This document shows positions 1-10,260 of a DNA stretch of 21,543 nucleotides, piece after piece. Within the stretch, counting starts at the first letter, position 1; each line of letters opens with the position of its first letter. The position numbers and the translations under genes were made by a program. The DNA comes from Saccoglossus kowalevskii (taxonomy: Eukaryota > Hemichordata > Enteropneusta > Harrimaniidae): contig NW_003130854.1 in the NCBI RefSeq assembly GCF_000003605.2, positions 816,501 through 838,043 on the forward strand. Direction: 5' to 3'. The notes beneath the pieces are model-generated. The model did not search any database, was not told the DNA's origin, and saw nothing but the letters and a program-made list of their open reading frames with translations.

Positions 1-1262
1 TTTATCAATTTTTGAAAAATCAAGAAAAAAGTGAAAATTTCCCTTCTCGCTACCTTAAGTGAACAAAAGACACTGTATCTTTTGTAAAATCACCTTTCAT
101 CTCTAGATTTGTTTGTCATACTTTGTTGCCAGAAATTTTAAATTTGCATTTAATTTAAAATTAGTTATCACCAGTAAATGGTTATCAAATAATTCTTAAG
201 TACTTGTTATTTTTATTCTGCATAATAGCGTTCAAGTTTTATTTCTCCATAAAAACTTAAAATGTTTGGTATTATTCAATGAGAAAAAAATAAATAGTGA
301 TAGTTTCAAAATTTAGCATATGTTTTGTAAGTGTACAGGTTGTCTTTTTGTCATTAACATTGTACTGCCGCTTTTCCCAACATGAGCAATGACAAATACA
401 TGACAACTCCAGATGTCAACATCACAACGTCGACCACGAATGTTGAACGCCCTATGATACAAATCATAATTACACTAAAATAACTGTACAAACCAAAGAT
501 AAAAATAAAAATGATGGGTGATGTTATATCATTATTTATTCGCAATCGGTCAGGACTTGAGCGTATATTAATTATAATTTTAAAAAGGTCGGAACAGAAG
601 CGTCACACGATGGCGGTGAATTTCAAAAACATTTCCGGCTTATTGGCCTCGTTTTCGTTTCGCCTTGATGTGCCTTGAGGTTATAGTTCGCACAAGCGCC
701 CTTTTTATGAAAAAGGTGCATGTTGTTTTGACATTTAACATAAGACCTATGACATCGAACCCTGATGGCTGTAAGTTCGCGATTTGATCCATTGAGAAAA
801 ATATGCGAGCATAACTAACCCAGAATACCAGCTATTTGTTTGACAAAATTGGAAACTGTTTGCAAAGTCTATTCATGATCCATTGCAATAAAAATGAGCA
901 TCACAATATACTCCAGAATACCATATCGACACTCAATTGCCAATAGTCCACACTGACATGACGCCACACAGAAAGCGTCACCTTACGGTAAAGACCCTTA
1001 CGGTACGACACTCAGAACAAACATTCACTTTATTTATCTTGGCTTGGAAAGTGATCTCCTCCACGGTACGATACTATTATGCTCTGTAAATGCGTAAGGT
1101 TTAGACATTGTGACGATTGGAAAATTATTTACGAAAAGGTTTGATTTCAATGAATGTAGAATGTTTTTATTCCGTGTATCGCGTCACTACGTCACAGATA
1201 ATAAACGGCCATCGATTCATGGGCGCTTTGATAATAGGTAGCAGCATGGACTAACAAGAGCT
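1..1262. other. AT-rich stretch, no gene seen
   Basis: I see no coding signal in this stretch on either strand. Open frames are short and of low complexity. The part from about 590 to 1250 is less AT-rich than its surroundings and holds near-repeated words: 'ccagaatacca' twice near 820 and 910, and 'ttacggta' twice near 983-1000. It could be an old non-coding repeat, but no family is recognisable. Confidence 0.4.
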
Positions 1263-1307
1263 TTGCGACTCGCAAAGGACCTTTGCTACCACTTTGGCGA
1301 GTCGCAA
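1263..1307. repeat. GC-rich inverted repeat (hairpin)
   Basis: The arm TTGCGACTCGC (1263-1273) is perfectly complementary to GCGAGTCGCAA (1297-1307) across a 23-base spacer. The spacer opens a second, nested palindrome, CAAAGGACCTTTG (1273-1285). In such AT-rich surroundings an 11-base perfect arm rich in CG is unusual. It could be a hairpin end of a small DNA transposon, a cruciform, or chance. No function can be assigned. Confidence 0.5.
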
Positions 1308-4300
1308 CTGCTGTCGCAAACGCTGTTTTGAGGCACCTATACATACCTCGCCATTTGAGATTGTCTTGAACTTAAATTAGCATGGGACTTATTCATCCAT
1401 GTTTCTACATGTCTTAACTATAAAACTGGTCTCCAAACCTGGTTTTGTGTATGTGTGTGAACACAGTATATCCTACTCGTATGTTACCTGTTTCAATTAT
1501 TATGATAAATGTAACTGAATCAACTACTGTAAAATAATTAATTTTCACTGAAAGAATGATTTAGTGAAAATAAAACCCAGCGAATATACCCTTTTCCTTA
1601 TTGTTTACATTCAACTTGTGAAAATAACGTCCACACAAAACACCAAAAATATTTCCGCGAAATTTAATTCCAGCTGAAATAAGGTATTGTTGGTTGTGGT
1701 ATGACGAATTACATTTTACGGGGCCTTTGCTTTAATTTCTAGAATAAAATCACTTATAAATCCCTTTTACGGAAAAAAAAGCATTATTTAGTGCACGATA
1801 ATTGACTGCTATTTGTCCTATTATCCCAGAACAAAAATGTGCTCCTGATAGGCAAATATGTTTTAATTCCTGCATTTCAATTTCTAGCTTTTACAGTACC
1901 CAGCACTTCGACACGTACATCTGCATGTGATAAAAAAATGCAGTGACTAAAGCAGCTTTGAACCATTGCAACAAGATGAAATAGACTTCAATTACCGAAT
2001 TCCACTAGCTTTAATTGCGTCCACAGTCGACGAGATTAACACAAAGACTCAAGCTGAACAAGCTGTAAATGCATCTTGGGCGTTATGGAATATATGCTAG
2101 TAAATGTATACCCGTGTATGGACGAGTCTAACATGTTAATAGTGAATTAAAAACAATACACAACTGGATTTTGTAAAAATAACACCCATTGTTTGCAGTT
2201 ACCATTTTCTGACAATACAAAATCTTTGATTTGAAAAACAAAGTTCTGGCAAAATCGCCCTCTCTTGGTCAAAGCAGAGATCACATCACACTGTTGAGTC
2301 GTGTAATCAGTGTTTATTGTGACTGGGAAAAATAAAATTCAACTGTTGTCATTTTTTCATCACTTGTTTTAGCCTGTGAAAACTACTTATCACCTTTCAC
2401 AAATCTTTATGTATATTTAAGTATTTAAATAACATGTTTTTCAATTCTTTATGTTATTATCAACTCTAGGAAGAATTACTTGGCTTATCAAAAAGACAGA
2501 TTCAAAAATAATACATTTTTAAGTCAAAACAAAATATCTGTTTATTTCCCTTTCAATAATGTCAGCTCGACAATTTGTAATAGCTTTGCTGTCAACTTTG
2601 TTAATAATATCATTATAATTGTCCATCAGTGTTTATTTATTGCTTTTATATTGAACATGTAGTTGCGTTTGATTTATTCTTTTTCTCTTTCCATGGGCCG
2701 AGCAACCCATGCAGAACCTAGCCGATTTATGCACATTATTGGTGTCGGACTGACACAGTTTCAAACGAAAAATGTTGAAAAAATATGACTGAACGTGTGG
2801 ATTCTCATCAATACGTTATATATTTATCCCAGTTATATTATATCAACTGTATTTCTAATGTATTTTCGAGACCCAGACACTTTAACCAATATTTTAATAT
2901 TTAAAAAAATACTTAAACGAAATGGGATTAACTTATAGAATTAATACATGTTATTCACGTTTTGGGCCTACATCCTACGTTGTCTGGCTTGCCTATTCAA
3001 CGCTTTCGCGTTATACTAGTATTATATAACACGCTATTATAATATACATGTATAAATTAATTATAACTTGTGTGTGTCCCGGCAGTGAACGGAATATCGT
3101 GTTGTAATACCCCCCTCCCAATTATATAACATGTTTAAAATAAAGAATATTTGTATATTATTTTTATGCTGTCTATATACTTTATACGTTTGTACACCAC
3201 TGTGCAGAACAGGACGTGAACACGTTAAACCGGTGATAACAGTTCTAATTTCTCAATGTGTATAGATTTGTGAGACTGTTTAGATTTTAGATTTATCTAC
3301 GTTGTTGAATTCAACATATTTTTTTATACGTGACCGAGAAATGTCACGATTCACTGCTCAATTGAACAGATGCGCAAATATATAAAGTGCAACGCCGCAT
3401 TTGAAGAAGTTACAGAAAAAAACATGATATTGGGTGTATTGACGCTGCAGAAGAGTTCAACCCGTTCGAGAGAAATTTGTAGTCAGCTAAGAGTGGGGTC
3501 CATTCTTAGTGACAATTCAGGGTCGCCAAAACTGCTTTTCATTCTTCATCGGAGCATTACCTCGTACCAAAGGCCTCCCGAAGAATGACAAAGTAGTTTG
3601 CAGAGCAATTCTATTTGTATTCAGACACCAAAAACACCACAACTCAACATAAAAACGAGTTCATCAATGTTGTCTTTGTCATGTTCAATTAATGAGCGAA
3701 AAATCAAAACACTGACAATGTGTGAAGATAATATTACCTTAATGGATCACTACATGGCGACAATTTTATTCGCCAGGTGAGCAACAATTAATGAGCGCAA
3801 CTTGCACAATGACTGCATACGTTTAATAGTTTCAGAAATTAACATGACAAGAATGCTTCAATTTTGTTTTGTCTATATTCATACAAGAAGTGTAAATATG
3901 TCGTTGCTTGGTAATACTGATGATAGTTGTCACCTCCAGTTGACCATATATTTATTTCACGTGTCTACTTTTCATGTATATATAAAGTAACCTTGATAAT
4001 TACGATCGGACGCAGTGTTGGTACCAGATCACTTACAACATTAAAACTACTTGCAACACTGTATTGTTTATTGTAGGTCAAGTGAACACAGTGTATTTGA
4101 TTTGGTTGCGGTGATTGGCCCGAAATATACGTCACTATATCGAGTGAGTATGTTATAGCAATTGTGGTGTTAAAACAACTGTGTGTATGTGTGTTGTGTA
4201 ATATAATACAGCCGTACATTCTTTTTCACAATATAGAAGCACGGTGTTAAAAATTATCATCGCACATCGAGCCATAGGGCGAAAAACAAAATTCTAACGA

Positions 4301-4440
4301 ACGGGAGCTTATCCTAAAAAATAAAAAAAGACTTAAAAATGATTACATCCTTCAAATAAACCTGTAATGATATTCAAGTTGCACTATTTTGTAAAACGGA
4401 GATAATTTTTCTAATCATAATATTAGATCGTTTTTTTTAT
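1308..4440. other. Long AT-rich stretch without recognisable genes
   Basis: The few open frames here (for example 3370-3588 on the plus strand and 3965-4219 on the minus strand) have no familiar motif and lack domain-like composition. A loose inverted repeat lies around 3008-3034 (GCGTTATA...TATAACACGC). I see no tRNA, no convincing splice-bounded exon and no transposon protein. It is best read as intergenic or intronic DNA. Confidence 0.45.
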
Positions 4441-4805
4441 GTTTATAAGCTCTTTGCGTCTCTGGAGGGAGAACAAAGAGACAATGGAACGTCAGGAGAT
4501 GGTAAACTACATACAGTATTACGATTACAACGAAGGACGAGGAGCCATTAAATTCCGGTAATCATTGTGAGGTTGGACAAGAAATTATTAAATCAGGTTT
4601 ATTTGGGGTAGGTAGATGGTATCACACAAAGAATCGTCATGCCGGGTTTGCCCAAGCATGGTTTAAAGCTCGCCACCATTTTAATAGTCTCGTTGGACAA
4701 CAATACTGTGTGGAGGTTTGTAGCAAACGAGTTGAAGTGACCGACTCGAAAACATTGTGTAAAGTATTTGGCGCGAAAATAGAGGACACGTTCAAGAACG
4801 AGTAA
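4441..4805 (+). pseudogene. Degraded N-terminal block of the PHD-methyltransferase gene, unknown domain
   Basis: An open plus-strand frame runs from 4506 to a TAA at 4803. It reads like real protein, with motifs such as GVGRWYHTKNRH, FAQAWFKARHHFNSLVGQQY and VEVTDSKTLCKVFGAKI. Just upstream another frame carries ERQEMVNYIQYYDYNEGRG, so the coding sequence seems to change frame near 4540-4560. I do not recognise the domain. It lies about 120 bases before a PHD-type zinc finger on the same strand, which suggests that both belong to one gene. A short stretch between them in another frame (QLTEIGPQEN, near 4864) may be a further fragment. The minus-strand frames over the same bases look like shadows. 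The coding nature is inferred from composition and frame length alone. Confidence 0.45.
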
Positions 4806-4900
4806 GCAATATTTTTGAAACAAAGCAACTAGAAGATTGCGAAGATAAATCCATAGCCTTCACCAATTAACTGAAATTGGTCCGCAAGAGAATTTGATGT

Positions 4901-5022
4901 ACAGACACTAAAAAGATAAAAGCGTATCGATGTGTGTGCGATAAACCAGATGAGGGTAAACTGTATATTGAATGCAAATCTTGTTTCAAATGGTACTATT
5001 TTGAATGTATGAAACTGGATAA
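4901..5022 (+). pseudogene. PHD-type zinc finger, first half
   Basis: The plus frame reads YRCVCDKPDEGKLYIECK and then SCFKWYYFECMKLD. Cysteines lie at codons 4931, 4937, 4973, 4982 and 5006, with the spacing of the first half of a C4HC3 PHD finger (C-x-C, 11 residues, C-x2-C, 4 residues, H, x2, C). PHD fingers bind histone H3 tails in the nucleus. The expected zinc-binding histidine, before FEC at 4997, is tyrosine here (TAT instead of CAT), which should weaken zinc binding. The last two ligands are not found in frame, because the reading changes into a different block soon after 5020. It is probably the chromatin-reader part of the gene that carries the methyltransferase exons downstream. 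The finger is well supported; membership of that gene is inferred. Confidence 0.6.
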
Positions 5023-5415
5023 AAACTATTCCACTCGTATTCAACACCGGATCTCCCACCCCCACCTCACTCCCCTGTTCTGGACCTTGGCTATCCTAAA
5101 CACCATATATCCTCGCCCAAACCGTCGGCCTCTCTCCTTATATTCGACCCGAGCGACGAAGACCTCCATAATATTTTCCATACAGTCACCCAATCTGATT
5201 TCTCCCCGCCAAACACGCAAATTACCGATCTTAAGGCCAGACTCGATGCGACCATCTTACAGACCCACCTCAAACGTTTTTGTATCGCCAAAATTCAATC
5301 AGACTCCCTCGAATCCGCCATCCAAATGGACTGTTGTAGCATTACTGGTTTAAAGGTTGAACTAAACACTTTGAATAAGAAAAAAAAAATTGTGAAAATT
5401 GGGTACCATCTTTGA
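5023..5415 (+). CDS. C-rich open block of 130 codons, unknown protein fragment
   Basis: A plus-strand frame stays open from 5023 to a TGA at 5413, but has no clear ATG at its start. It begins proline-rich (DLPPPPHSPV) and continues with LLIFDPSDEDLHNIF, SDFSPPNTQITDLKARLD and LESAIQMDCCSITG, ending in a lysine-rich tail. Its base use differs from the surroundings: it is rich in CCC/CTC codons, while the neighbours are strongly AT-rich. The competing frame (4934-5353) carries the PHD half but becomes low-quality after 5040. The block may be a linker of the PHD-methyltransferase gene read after a frame change, or a foreign insertion. I do not recognise a family. Confidence 0.4.
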   Translation, partial: KLFHSYSTPDLPPPPHSPVLDLGYPKHHISSPKPSASLLIFDPSDEDLHNIFHTVTQSDFSPPNTQITDLKARLDATILQTHLKRFCIAKIQSDSLESAIQMDCCSITGLKVELNTLNKKKKIVKIGYHL

Positions 5416-5877
5416 TTACTTATAAAAAAAATAATAGTTTTTGACTGATGCCATAGTTACCCAATGTAATTGGAATTTGCCATGTTGCAACTCTACACAA
5501 CTTGGAAACAGTAGAAAATTAGTCAGATAAGTGGCATGATTTGATCACGGCTACAGTTTTGGGCATTTGTTTCTCTTGAGTGCCTTTTCCTACCAACTAT
5601 TTTGTTGTTGTTACATGTATGGCAAAAGCTTCTTAAAGAAAAAACAAATGCTCTTTTCTCTAATTGCACAACAAAAAGTAAATGAGTGTAAAGAAGAACT
5701 TTTTCTGATATTTCATGTTGACCTTTTTCAGAATTGTTCATTTGTGATGATATCTTCAATTCTCTAATTTTAATGATTATTTTTGACTTTTTGGTAAAAA
5801 GTGATATTTTAGACTTCTTGTTAAAAACCGCAAGTCCGATTGCTATACATACTATACATATTGTTCATGCTATGCAG
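5416..5877 (+). other. Probable intron before the first methyltransferase exon
   Basis: This AT-rich stretch has no domain-like coding signal. It ends in a pyrimidine-rich and AT-rich tract followed by TATGCAG at 5871-5877, a good 3' splice site just before coding-like sequence. No donor site was pinned down. Confidence 0.4.
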
Positions 5878-6024
5878 GACTGTGATGCTGGTGATGTGAT
5901 AAGCCCGGATGATTCAAAAGTTGTTACCATACAACATGATGCACTTCATCTCACAAATGCAGATTTCACCGAGAAATGTCAGGATTTTAAAGGCTTTCAT
6001 TTAGCTGTACTTATTATACCATTG
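5878..6024 (+). pseudogene. DNA methyltransferase exon A (motif IV region, degraded)
   Basis: This 49-codon exon begins after CAG at 5875-5877 and reads DCDAGDVISPDDSKVV, then TIQHDALHLTNADF and QDFKGFHLAVLIIPL. In permuted beta-class N4C/N6A DNA methyltransferases, the catalytic motif IV (D/S/N-P-P-Y/F/W) follows a hydrophobic strand in the N-terminal half. GFHLAVLIIPL sits where FDLVILDPPY would be expected, so the strand is there but the catalytic residues are not. The exon ends in phase 0 at TTG|ATAAGT (6022-6030), which looks like a normal GTAAGT donor with its first G changed to A. Exon B starts in the same phase at 6603. The frame runs on open to 6201, but the part after 6025 is not methyltransferase-like. 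Confidence 0.55.
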
Positions 6025-6602
6025 ATAAGTAGTGAATTGTCAAGTGAATTCATTGGTAGAATATTGATGCTGGATTTTGTAGGCAGTCTTGTACTAGTAT
6101 TTGTCAGTATCCGAGTTATTCCTATATGCATTTCTGTTAAACCCCAACTATTTTTACATTCTTCATCAATTCATGCATTTACAAAAGCAATTTATTATTG
6201 AAAATATTTTAAATTGTATGCTTATAATACAAGCTTTTCAAGTATAACATGGTTCAGAAATAATTCATTTTAAGCAAATTAAGAAGAAAAAATGTAATAA
6301 TAAATATGTATTGTTTTTCCATGCATTTCGTATTACAGCGCCATAATTTTTTTAAACTTTCATACACAATTATTTGCATGTGTGGGTAAGTTAACTTCAC
6401 CACATTAAAAAGTGGGTTAAATAGACATACATTTATATTATCGTACATGTATCTACAAGTATATTGTTATATTGCCTAGGCATGAGTCTATTATAGTGAT
6501 GTGCAAATAATCGTTAATTGTATGTACTTTAAATAGAAAGCTGCAAGATTCTTTATTTACTTATATACACCTTACAATATGTTATCATTGCTCGATTCAT
6601 AG

Positions 6603-6789
6603 GATTGGACTGCAGATGATTTAAAAAAGCTGTGTATCACATGCCATAGATATGGAACATGATGTACCATTTTATAATTTTATTACATTGTGTCCCATTG
6701 AAAAAATGTACATGGTTGTGAGAACGATGCAGGAATGTGGAAATGCTTTGAAGATAGAGGATATTACTATATTGACAATGATAATCCAG
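6603..6789 (+). pseudogene. DNA methyltransferase exon B (post-motif IV region)
   Basis: The exon is bounded by AG at 6601-6602 and GTGGGT at 6790. It is 187 bases long, so it enters in phase 0 and leaves in phase 1, as the next exon requires. Frame 0 gives DWTADDLKKL at the start and KCFEDRGYYYIDNDNPG (completed by exon C) at the end. The middle reads in the +1 frame: MEHDVPFYNFITLCPIEKM and VVRTMQECG. The two frame changes cancel in length, and both lie in A-rich runs, near 6623-6629 (AAAAAA) and near 6740-6744. The layout fits the region after motif IV of permuted methyltransferases (W-T-x-D-D-L helix, then the NP-G-N-N-V loop). The cause is either small indels in a dying gene or assembly errors in homopolymers. 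Confidence 0.65.
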
Positions 6790-7292
6790 GTGGGTGATTA
6801 AATTAATATTAACATGTAGTAAACATTTTATATTGTCATTGATTTGATGGTGAGAGAATTACTTACATACTTGATTGTGACTGAATGAGCCGGCGAGGTA
6901 GAACAGTTTACCTTCAAGCTTTCTCAGGTGTTTTGTATTGTGTCTGTATCTACATTCTGTAATCAGTGACACACTAGAATGGTGAAATATTACATGAGGC
7001 AATTTATGCATTTTTTTAAATAGTTGAGTAGTTGAATTTTGTCCCGGCAGTTTTATTCATGTGCCATTTTAAATTGTAGCATGCTGAATTCCAAGTTCGG
7101 GTTGTTGGCTGAACATGTTAGAAGATAATCAATGCAACAGTTTGTCTGGACGCAAGCAAATGAACTAGCAGGTTACTCCATTACATAAAATGTAAACACA
7201 TACCACATGTTTGTATAAGAACAAGTACAGTAAAACTGAGAAATGAAGAAAAAGCTTAGATTTAATGTGCTAATTGATGTCATCTATTATAG

Positions 7293-7553
7293 GTAATAAT
7301 GTAACACTATGCAACTCGGTTAGTGGTGGTGTTATTGCTTATTGGAGTCAAGCAGAAATCTCAGATGTCCAAATTAATACGACTTGTGCCAATGAGCATC
7401 ATCATTTTTGGTCATGCACCTCATTTCCAAAATTTAGAGGAGATGATGGAGAAGTAGCTTGTGATCAGCAGAAACCACTAGGCCTAATGAAACAATTAAT
7501 TAGACTGTTTTCATTTGAAGGTTTAATGGTCCTTGACCTTTGTAGTGGAACAG
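7293..7553 (+). pseudogene. DNA methyltransferase exon C (intact; carries motif I start)
   Basis: A clean 261-base exon between AG (7291-7292) and GTAAGC (7554). It enters in phase 1, leaves in phase 1 and has no stop. It reads GNNVTLCNSVSGGVIAYWSQ, then a histidine-rich piece, then FPKFRGDDGEVACDQQKPLG, LMKQLIRLFSFEG and MVLDLCSGTG. QKPLGLMKQLI is the helix that precedes the cofactor site in beta-class methyltransferases. VLDLCSGTG is the S-adenosylmethionine-binding motif I (usually DxFxGSG), with cysteine in the usual phenylalanine place. AYWS is the strand between the halves. The open frame visible from 7274 includes intron bases before 7293, so its ATG is not a start codon. The exon itself shows no damage; it is called a pseudogene only because neighbouring exons are broken. 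Confidence 0.8.
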
Positions 7554-8063
7554 GTAAGCATCTTATTAAATAATACGTTTTGAATGAAATTTGCCTAGGC
7601 ATTCTTGAGAAACCACAGAGGCAACAGGCATGATACATCTGTTTATCAACGTTTATTTATCTGTTTTGCAAGTACATGTACATTTATATAGGATATCATC
7701 ATTTAATAACAGAGTAAATGTATTTGTCATGCATATTAAGTGTGTTTTTTTCCTGCATGACCTTTGATAGTTTTCTCGATTGATTGTGTTTAATGAAGCT
7801 TCAAACAATATGTCAGCAAACATCAGCAATCATTTTTCAGACATGACTAGGCCTTTCTGTACATTTATAAGATGACATTTGAAGTACCATGCTGACTACT
7901 CCCTAACATCTACCTACATTCATTCATTCTTTATAGTTGACATTCACATGATGGCTTTTGTTTTGCTGATGTAGTAAGCAAATAATAATATAAAACTAGT
8001 GTTGCACATTTAAGAAACACTGGGAGTTAATAATTGACCATTTGTTTTATTTTTACGTTGCAG

Positions 8064-8270
8064 GATCTACAGCGATTGCAGCATTACAATGTGGTAGGAA
8101 ATGCAGCAACTGTTGAAAAAGACAAAATGTTTACATATTTAGTATCAAGACTTGTGTCAGTGTTTAAATTAGATGAAGATGAGGAAGATTTAATTAGATT
8201 TAGTCCGACTGGAGTACATTCAAACTTTGATCATGTATCACATTTATTATTCTTGAATTTTCATTTGTAA
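8064..8270 (+). pseudogene. DNA methyltransferase exon D (motif I end, motif II)
   Basis: The exon starts after TTGCAG at 8058-8063. Its first two bases complete the glycine split by the intron, so the protein runs ...DLCSGTG|STAIAALQCGR, a textbook motif I with the following alanine-rich helix. One base too many in an A-run (8099-8101) moves the reading into another frame. That frame continues NAATVEKDKMFTYLVSRLV and SVFKLDEDEEDLIRF, where VEKD is the acidic motif II that holds the ribose of the cofactor. The frame is open to TAA at 8268, but the true exon end may be earlier, perhaps at a GT near 8236. N4-cytosine and N6-adenine enzymes cannot be told apart here. Confidence 0.75.
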
Positions 8271-9186
8271 AATATTTTTTTTAAGATGATTTTAATTAAA
8301 ATTTTCACTCGTATTGATTTCGTGTTTATTGTGAATTTGCGGGGCTATGTAATTTCATGAATATTAATAATTGTATGCAATTGGACATGACATACAATTT
8401 TATGGTCAATGATATGGCATTATTTTTTATCAATAATTCAAATAATCTACTTTAACGGTTCCAAAATCATTTATGCCCTATACCAAAGGGTTTTCGATCG
8501 AAAAGCATTTCATTCTCATGGCCCTAAGCATTTTTCATTTTAAATGGAGAATCGTCAAAACGTGATTTTTAAGCATTGTAAAATACAATTAGAAAAATGT
8601 AGTGCAAACATAGAATAAGAGCTGAAGTGCTATATAATAAAGAAAAAAACAAGAAATCTTTACTTGCCTACAATTAGACAACAGTTGCCAAATTTTGTTG
8701 AGACAAAAATGAAAGGTTTAATTACAGGAAAATAGTAGAAAATGAGAAAAAAAAGTGTATACAAATGTGGGCAGAAAGTCTGGTTCTAGTGTAAAGCGAC
8801 CATGGTGGATAGTTTATTGGAGGTGTGAATGTACATTGTTAGAAGTGATAATCACTTCAATTGCATCTGTTGGGTGGGTCATGTTTGTGACCTTTTTCAA
8901 AAATATATAAATTTTTGCAATCTGTGATATTCATCATTGCGACATATAATTGTTTTAAAGCAAATAAATCATTGTTTCACCGCAGCTTTTTCCTGGGGCA
9001 GTTTACTCCACATCTTACAAGCAAATGATCCCTAGATATAGACGTTTAAACTTTGTAGTAGTTAAATTTTGTAGTGCTAAGAATTCATGCATTTGTATCA
9101 TTGATAAGTTTGATGGGTTGATTTTTGGGCCTTGTCATGCTATGCTGTCCTATACATCATATTCATTTATTTGTTCACACTATTAG
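8271..9186 (+). other. Probable intron of the methyltransferase gene
   Basis: AT-rich sequence with many A-runs and no coding signal. It ends in a pyrimidine-rich tract and CACTATTAG at 9178-9186, a plausible 3' splice site before the next coding-like stretch. Confidence 0.35.
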
Positions 9187-9445
9187 GTTTTACGGCGACT
9201 GCAACATGGAAGTTATACAGAAGATAGTGGAAGCTGCCACAAGTCAATTAAAAGGAAATCATGAAGACTTTGTTTTAGGTAAAGAATTAAGATTTGCAGA
9301 TTTTATACTTCTTGGTATTGATCTATTATCATACATTGACAAATATTTTAATAGGAATCATGCCACTTATCTTGTACTTATCCATAGATGCTTCTCGGAC
9401 ATACTTATTTACAAAGAGAAAATCTGGGAAGACTTTGAAGTTTAA
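9187..9445 (+). pseudogene. Possible exon E, helical then basic tail of the methyltransferase gene
   Basis: Following a good acceptor at 9178-9186, the plus frame reads CNMEVIQKIVEAATSQLKG, then NHEDFVLGKELRFADFILLG and IDLLSYIDKYFNRN, ending in a TAA at 9443. From about 9410 two other frames look more protein-like and lysine/arginine-rich (KSGKTLKFKKKQARRQRKQQ, and KKASQKAEKAADNN). A short basic, nuclear-localisation-like region may therefore follow after a frame change. I recognise no domain. Its place between the methyltransferase exons and the acidic tail, on the same strand, is the only reason to assign it to this gene. Confidence 0.35.
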
Positions 9446-9495
9446 AAAAAAGCAAGCCAGAAGGCAGAGAAAGCAGCAGATAATAATATTTTATA

Positions 9496-10260
9496 TTGTT
9501 AAATGCTAATTTGCAGTTCTTCAAGAATTTAAAAAATCTTGCTTCGAAACATTACCATATCAGCATGGAACACTTTCTTCGGCATGGGACTAGCTTGTTG
9601 ACAGTAGCGCATACAATACAGCCATGTTGTGAAACACGCAGATATGCAAGCATCAGTGTAGTAGAAGCAGGTTTTGTATTTAGATTCCTTTAAAAATTGG
9701 CACAATGATAATCTGACAAAATACAGGTGCTTTCTAATTTGGAGTGTAATTTTATGACCTTAAATTTTCATTGTAGGTGCCTGTTATTGTTGATACTCTC
9801 CAAATTTGTTCCTACATTTAGAACTGCAAAGATATTTCGGCCGTGAGATGGAACTGTTTAGGAGATATAAGAAAAACAAGTTATGAAATCTGGTGCATAA
9901 GTGCTTGCGGATAATATTGCTCTTTGTTATTCAATATTTTATGAATACTTTCTATATCTATTTCACACCTTCTACCTTCAGCACACAGTTCTTTCTAAAC
10001 TTCCTTTGATTCTAAGTTGGACGTTCTCCACAAGATATTAGGTCACAGTTTTGCCTATGCATGATGTGTAGCACTATTGTGGGAAAACAATTTGTTTGTC
10101 CATCTTAGTTGAATTTTCCTTGAACTCATAGCGATATTCTAGTATACAAAGACATTTTCCAGTTACCTTTGGGCAACATGGTAATGCAACTGTGATGACA
10201 TTGTTACAATACATAATGCGGTATGGACAAACTCAACTGATAAATGATCTTTTTTTACAG
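9496..10260 (+). other. Unassigned stretch between possible exons
   Basis: Mostly non-coding in appearance. A plus frame at 9496-9693 (LRHGTSLLTVAHTIQPCC) and a short piece near 9825-9890 could be coding relics, but have no recognisable family. The stretch ends in ATCTTTTTTTACAG (10247-10260), a strong 3' splice site for the next block. Confidence 0.3.

Noticed and set aside
4599-4828. Minus-strand frames
   Set aside because: They overlap the plus-strand block with GVGRWYHTKNRH, which is longer and more protein-like. No motif was recognised on the minus strand.
5878-8270. Bacterial contamination as source of the methyltransferase
   Set aside because: The domain is split by introns with matching phases and GT/AG borders, inside AT-rich animal-type DNA.
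5878-8270. Methyltransferase of a DIRS-type retroelement
   Set aside because: DIRS elements carry a Dam-like enzyme. The motif order here is permuted, exons are present, and no reverse transcriptase or tyrosine recombinase lies nearby.
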